This document shows, one piece after another, positions 60,998 to 64,000 of a stretch of DNA of 64,000 bases. Where the stretch lies: NCBI RefSeq assembly GCF_025567385.1, contig NZ_JAOQJU010000008.1:1-64000 (forward strand). Direction: 5' to 3'. The position numbers and the translations under genes were made by a program. The stretch comes from Claveliimonas acetigenes (GTDB lineage Bacteria > Bacillota > Clostridia > Lachnospirales > Lachnospiraceae). How positions within the stretch are numbered: the first letter of the stretch is position 1; the number at the start of each line of letters is the position of its first letter. The notes beneath the pieces are model-generated. The model made no database searches. It was not told the DNA's origin and saw only the letters and a list, made by a program, of their open reading frames with translations.

Positions 60998-61789
60998 ATG
61001 CTTTCATTTAATCAATATGTGCGGGCACAGAGTCTGGAAGAAGCATATACGTTGTGCCAGAAAAAGAGTAATGTGGTGCTCGGCGGCATGCTGTGGCTGA
61101 AAATGCAGAAGAAAAATGCCGGAACGGCGATTGATCTGTGTGATCTTGGCTTGGATCAGATTGAAGAGTCGGAAGAAGAATACCGGATTGGGGCCATGGT
61201 TTCCTTAAGGACGCTGGAGAATCATGCCGGGTTAAATGCTTTGACACAGGGAGCGATGGCAGAAGCAGTGAAGCATATTGTAGGTGTGCAGTTCCGCAAT
61301 TTGGCAACGGCAGGTGGAAGTATATATGGGCGCTTTGGTTTTTCGGATGTTATGACTTTATTTATGGCGTTGGATGCGAAAGTGGAATTGTACCATGCAG
61401 GTGTGATGGAAATCCGGGAATTTGCAGGATTTTCACGGACAAACCGGGATATTCTGACGTATATTATCATTCCGAAGACATCCAGAAAAACGGTGTACCT
61501 CTCCATGAGGAATACGGAGACGGATTTTCCGGTACTTACCTGTGCTGTATCCGTTCTGGATGGCAGATATAGCTGTGTAGTGGGTGCACGTCCGGCACTG
61601 GCGCAGGTCTATGAGGATGAGAAGAATCTGCTTGCCCATGGGGACACAGCAGAATCGGCGGCCGCATTTGCCGCAGATATTGCTTCCAGGGCGGAGTTTG
61701 CGGGAAATATGAGAGGCAGCGCTGCATACCGTAGAAAATTGTGTGAGGTGCTGGTGCGCCGTGCCGTACTTGCATTGCAGGAGGTCTGA
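60998..61789 (+). CDS. Xanthine dehydrogenase, FAD-binding subunit
   Basis: A 263-aa FAD subunit of a molybdenum hydroxylase. FAD-binding segments: NVVLGGMLWLKMQKK near residue 26 (in place of the common AGGTD) and QFRNLATAGGSIYGRFGFSD near 97-116. The C-terminal CO_deh_flav_C part (YLSMRNTETDFPVLTCAVSV) starts near 168. Electrons pass from Mo through 2Fe-2S to this FAD and on to NAD or ferredoxin. It overlaps the next gene by TGATG. Confidence 0.9.
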   Translation: MLSFNQYVRAQSLEEAYTLCQKKSNVVLGGMLWLKMQKKNAGTAIDLCDLGLDQIEESEEEYRIGAMVSLRTLENHAGLNALTQGAMAEAVKHIVGVQFRNLATAGGSIYGRFGFSDVMTLFMALDAKVELYHAGVMEIREFAGFSRTNRDILTYIIIPKTSRKTVYLSMRNTETDFPVLTCAVSVLDGRYSCVVGARPALAQVYEDEKNLLAHGDTAESAAAFAADIASRAEFAGNMRGSAAYRRKLCEVLVRRAVLALQEV

Positions 61790-61791
61790 TG

Positions 61792-62250
61792 ATGGAGATT
61801 GAATTGACTTTAAATGGGAAGAAGATTCAGGCAGCAGTTTCAGCAGATATGCTGCTGATAGATTTTGTGAGGGCACAGGGATGTTTTTCTGTGAAACGTG
61901 GCTGTGAGACTGCCAATTGCGGGCTCTGTACGGTATTGATGGATGACGTTCCGGTATTATCTTGCAGCGTACTTGCGGCGCGGGCAGCAGGGCACAAAAT
62001 CCAGACATTAGAGGGGCTTCAGGAAGAAGCGGAAGAATTTGTGGGCTTTATTGCAGACCAGGGGGCAGAGCAGTGTGGTTTCTGTAATCCGGGCTTTGTG
62101 ATGAATACGATTGCGCTTCTTCGGGAGAATCCGGATCCTTCTGATGATGAAATCAAAGCGTATCTCGCAGGGAATTTATGCAGGTGCTCCGGATATGACG
62201 GACAGCTTCGCGGCATCCGTGCATATCTGAATTGGAAGAAAGGGGTGTAG
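61792..62250 (+). CDS. Xanthine dehydrogenase, [2Fe-2S] subunit
   Basis: A 152-aa iron-sulfur subunit. The plant-type ferredoxin domain has GCETANCGLCTVLMDDVPVL (Cys ligands), and the helical second cluster has CGFCNPGFVM near 98 and LCRCSGYDG near 132. Standard length for molybdenum hydroxylase small subunits. Two adjacent ATGs at 61789 and 61792 are possible; the second is better spaced from AGGAGG. Confidence 0.95.
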   Translation: MEIELTLNGKKIQAAVSADMLLIDFVRAQGCFSVKRGCETANCGLCTVLMDDVPVLSCSVLAARAAGHKIQTLEGLQEEAEEFVGFIADQGAEQCGFCNPGFVMNTIALLRENPDPSDDEIKAYLAGNLCRCSGYDGQLRGIRAYLNWKKGV

Positions 62251-62254
62251 AGGC

Positions 62255-64000
62255 TTGGAAGAGAATTTGAAAACGGTAGGCAGGTCTGTCCGCAAGAAGG
62301 ATGCCATGCAGCTCCTTTTGGGAAAACCTGTCTACATGGACGATATTACGCCTTCGGATGCATTGTCGGTAAAGGTTCTCAGAAGTCCTCATGCCCATGC
62401 GTTGATAGAGGATATCAAGACGGAGATTGCATTAAAGGTTCCGGGAATCGTGGGAATTTATACGTATAAAGATGTGCCGCAGAAGCGTTTTACCATGGCA
62501 GGGCAGACCTATCCTGAGCCCTCGCCTTATGATAGGCTTCTTCTGGATAAGAGAGTCAGGTTTGTGGGAGACGCAGTTGCAATTGTAGCAGGAGAGACAG
62601 AAAAAGCAGTGGAGCGGGCGCTTAAGCTGATTAAGGTTACTTATCAGGTATTAGAGCCTGTTCTGGATTTCCGGACAGCGAAGGATCATAAGATTCTGGT
62701 TCATCCAGAAGATAATTGGCAGTCGTTGTGTCCTGTGGGAGCAGATAATCAGAGGAATCTCTGTGCCAGTGAAGAATCCTCAAGCGGTGATGTGGATGCT
62801 GTTTTTGCGGATTGTGACGAGATTGTTGAACATACGTATCATGTGAAGGCGTGTCAGCAGGCTATGATGGAGACTTTCCGCACTTATACGGAAATAGATC
62901 GCTATGGAAGACTTCATGTAATCAGTTCTACACAGATTGTATTCCACTGCCGCCGTATTATTGCAAATGCACTGGATATTCCGAAGTCAAAGGTTCGTGT
63001 GGAGAAGCCGCGGATCGGAGGAGGCTTTGGCGCTAAGCAGACGGTGGTTGCGGAAGTATATCCTGCCTTCGTAACTTGGAAGACCAAACGACCGGCGAAG
63101 ATGATTTATTCCAGAGAAGAGTGCCAGACGGCAGGGAGTCCCCGCCATGAGATGGAAGTGCATGTGAAACTGGGAGCATCAAAGGAGGGGAAAATCCGCG
63201 CCTTGGACGTTTATACCTTGTCCAATACAGGAGCCTTTGGGGAGCATGGTCCTACGACGGTAGGACTGTCCGGTCACAAATCCATTCCCCTCTATACAGG
63301 TGGACTGGAGGCGCACCGTTTTTCTTATGATGTGGTTTATACCAATATGCAGGCGGCAGGGGCTTACCGTGGATATGGTGCAACCCAGGGGATTTTCGCA
63401 TTGGAGAGTGCAGTGAATGAATTGGCTGACCGATTGAAAATGGATCCGCTTGTGCTTCGGGAGAAGAATATTGTACGGGAAGGTATGATGATGCCGGCTT
63501 ATTATGGAGAGATGGCAAATGCCTGTGCCCTGGATCGTTGTATCGCACGCTGTAAAGAATTGTTCCGATGGGAGGAAAAGTATCCTGTAAGGGATATGGG
63601 AAATGGGAAGGTAAGGACAGCAGGAGTTGCCCTGGCTATGCAGGGTTCTTGTATTTCAGGAGTAGATGTGGGATCTGCTACCATAAAGCTTGGTGATGAA
63701 GGATTTTATAATCTGATTATCGGTGCGGCTGATATGGGGACAGGCTGCGACACGATTCTGGCGCAGATGGCGGCAGAATGTATGGAATGTCCATTAGAGG
63801 ATATAGAAGTTTTTGGCGCAGATACGGATTCCTCGCCTTATGATTCAGGTTCTTATGCTTCTTCCACTACTTATCTTACCGGAAAGGCGGTAGAGGAAGC
63901 CTGTGAGAAGCTGAAAAGGAATCTGTGTAAGATTGCCGCAGGAATGATGGACTGTCAGGAAAATGAAGTGGAATTTACCGGAAATGGTGTGCGCAGGCTG
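62255..64000 (+). CDS. Xanthine dehydrogenase, molybdenum-binding subunit (3' end outside window)
   Basis: Starts at TTG 62255 after AAAGGGGTG and remains open for 582 codons to the window edge. The family opening is VGRSVRKKDAMQLLLGKPVY. The cofactor-binding segments include RPRIGGGFGAKQTV-like KPRIGGGFGAKQTV near residue 250, AGAYRGYGATQGIFALESAV near 367 (Arg of the substrate pocket) and GAADMGTGCDTILAQMAAE near 490. The catalytic Glu near the C-terminus is not in the window. No in-frame UGA is seen, so any selenium would be in the cofactor, not as selenocysteine, in this part. Confidence 0.93.
   Translation, partial: MEENLKTVGRSVRKKDAMQLLLGKPVYMDDITPSDALSVKVLRSPHAHALIEDIKTEIALKVPGIVGIYTYKDVPQKRFTMAGQTYPEPSPYDRLLLDKRVRFVGDAVAIVAGETEKAVERALKLIKVTYQVLEPVLDFRTAKDHKILVHPEDNWQSLCPVGADNQRNLCASEESSSGDVDAVFADCDEIVEHTYHVKACQQAMMETFRTYTEIDRYGRLHVISSTQIVFHCRRIIANALDIPKSKVRVEKPRIGGGFGAKQTVVAEVYPAFVTWKTKRPAKMIYSREECQTAGSPRHEMEVHVKLGASKEGKIRALDVYTLSNTGAFGEHGPTTVGLSGHKSIPLYTGGLEAHRFSYDVVYTNMQAAGAYRGYGATQGIFALESAVNELADRLKMDPLVLREKNIVREGMMMPAYYGEMANACALDRCIARCKELFRWEEKYPVRDMGNGKVRTAGVALAMQGSCISGVDVGSATIKLGDEGFYNLIIGAADMGTGCDTILAQMAAECMECPLEDIEVFGADTDSSPYDSGSYASSTTYLTGKAVEEACEKLKRNLCKIAAGMMDCQENEVEFTGNGVRRL

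Overview
The window reads as chromosome of an anaerobic Firmicute of the Lachnospiraceae type (inference). The support is Gram-positive features: PolC-type polymerase, MurT/GatD lipid II amidation, a CIRCE heat-shock operator, AGGAGG ribosome sites, RepA_N/Tn916-type integrative elements and a purine/molybdenum hydroxylase operon typical of gut Clostridia. No rRNA, tRNA or CRISPR array was seen.

Region 1 (1-15.7 kb) is the right part of a siphovirus-type prophage, all on the + strand: tape measure, distal tail, tail-associated endopeptidase-like protein, two adsorption/baseplate proteins, a fibre with His-x-His tip repeats, holin, and an amidase plus glucosaminidase endolysin. It ends in a small HTH/zinc-ribbon protein, a 77-aa protein and two overlapping large serine recombinases closed by a strong terminator.

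Region 2 (15.7-25.7 kb) is mixed host and accessory DNA. It holds an ECF sigma factor with its membrane partner, a tandemly duplicated ribbon-helix-helix gene, Hsp20 under a CIRCE-overlapped promoter, a DUF1810 gene, an A+T-rich HEPN-like gene, and an ArsR/TauE/MBL/EFR1-ferredoxin cluster. It then decays into pseudogenes (flavodoxin, LysR, DUF6718).

Region 3 (25.7-38.8 kb) is an integration hotspot in the 5' end of a low-molecular-weight protein tyrosine phosphatase gene. Three truncated copies of that 5' end (25920, 27022, 28291) precede the intact gene at 38813, and each interval carries accessory genes. The first has a RhuM-Fic protein and the second a broken DUF4435/TOPRIM gene. The third is a 10.5-kb element bounded by att repeats. 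It carries a PBECR4-type nuclease preceded by a promoter, two 53-nt structured RNA repeats and a terminator (a layout like a type III toxin-antitoxin locus). It also has an HTH regulator with a perfect palindromic operator, a four-gene defence-like operon (AIPR, GHKL ATPase, unknown, DUF6339 with GreA-like tail), and RepA, DnaC, Xis and a Tn916-type integrase. The integrase and the DUF6339 gene each carry one in-frame stop codon, so the element looks frozen or decaying.

Region 4 (38.8-64 kb) is core chromosome: DAHP synthase, MurT/GatD, an Xre regulator, IspG, PolC, then a Crp/Fnr regulator followed by a large molybdenum hydroxylase region. This encodes a MoeA-like protein, an XdhC-family maturation factor, MoaA, a MOSC-MoaB fusion, ModABC, Xpt, MoaC, YqeC, YqeB, an NCS2 purine permease and the three xanthine dehydrogenase subunits (the last runs off the window). 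Together they import molybdate, build and mature the cofactor, import purine and oxidise or salvage it. An 18-bp palindrome centred about 41.5 bp before the likely start of the first transcript suggests direct activation by the adjacent Crp/Fnr protein.
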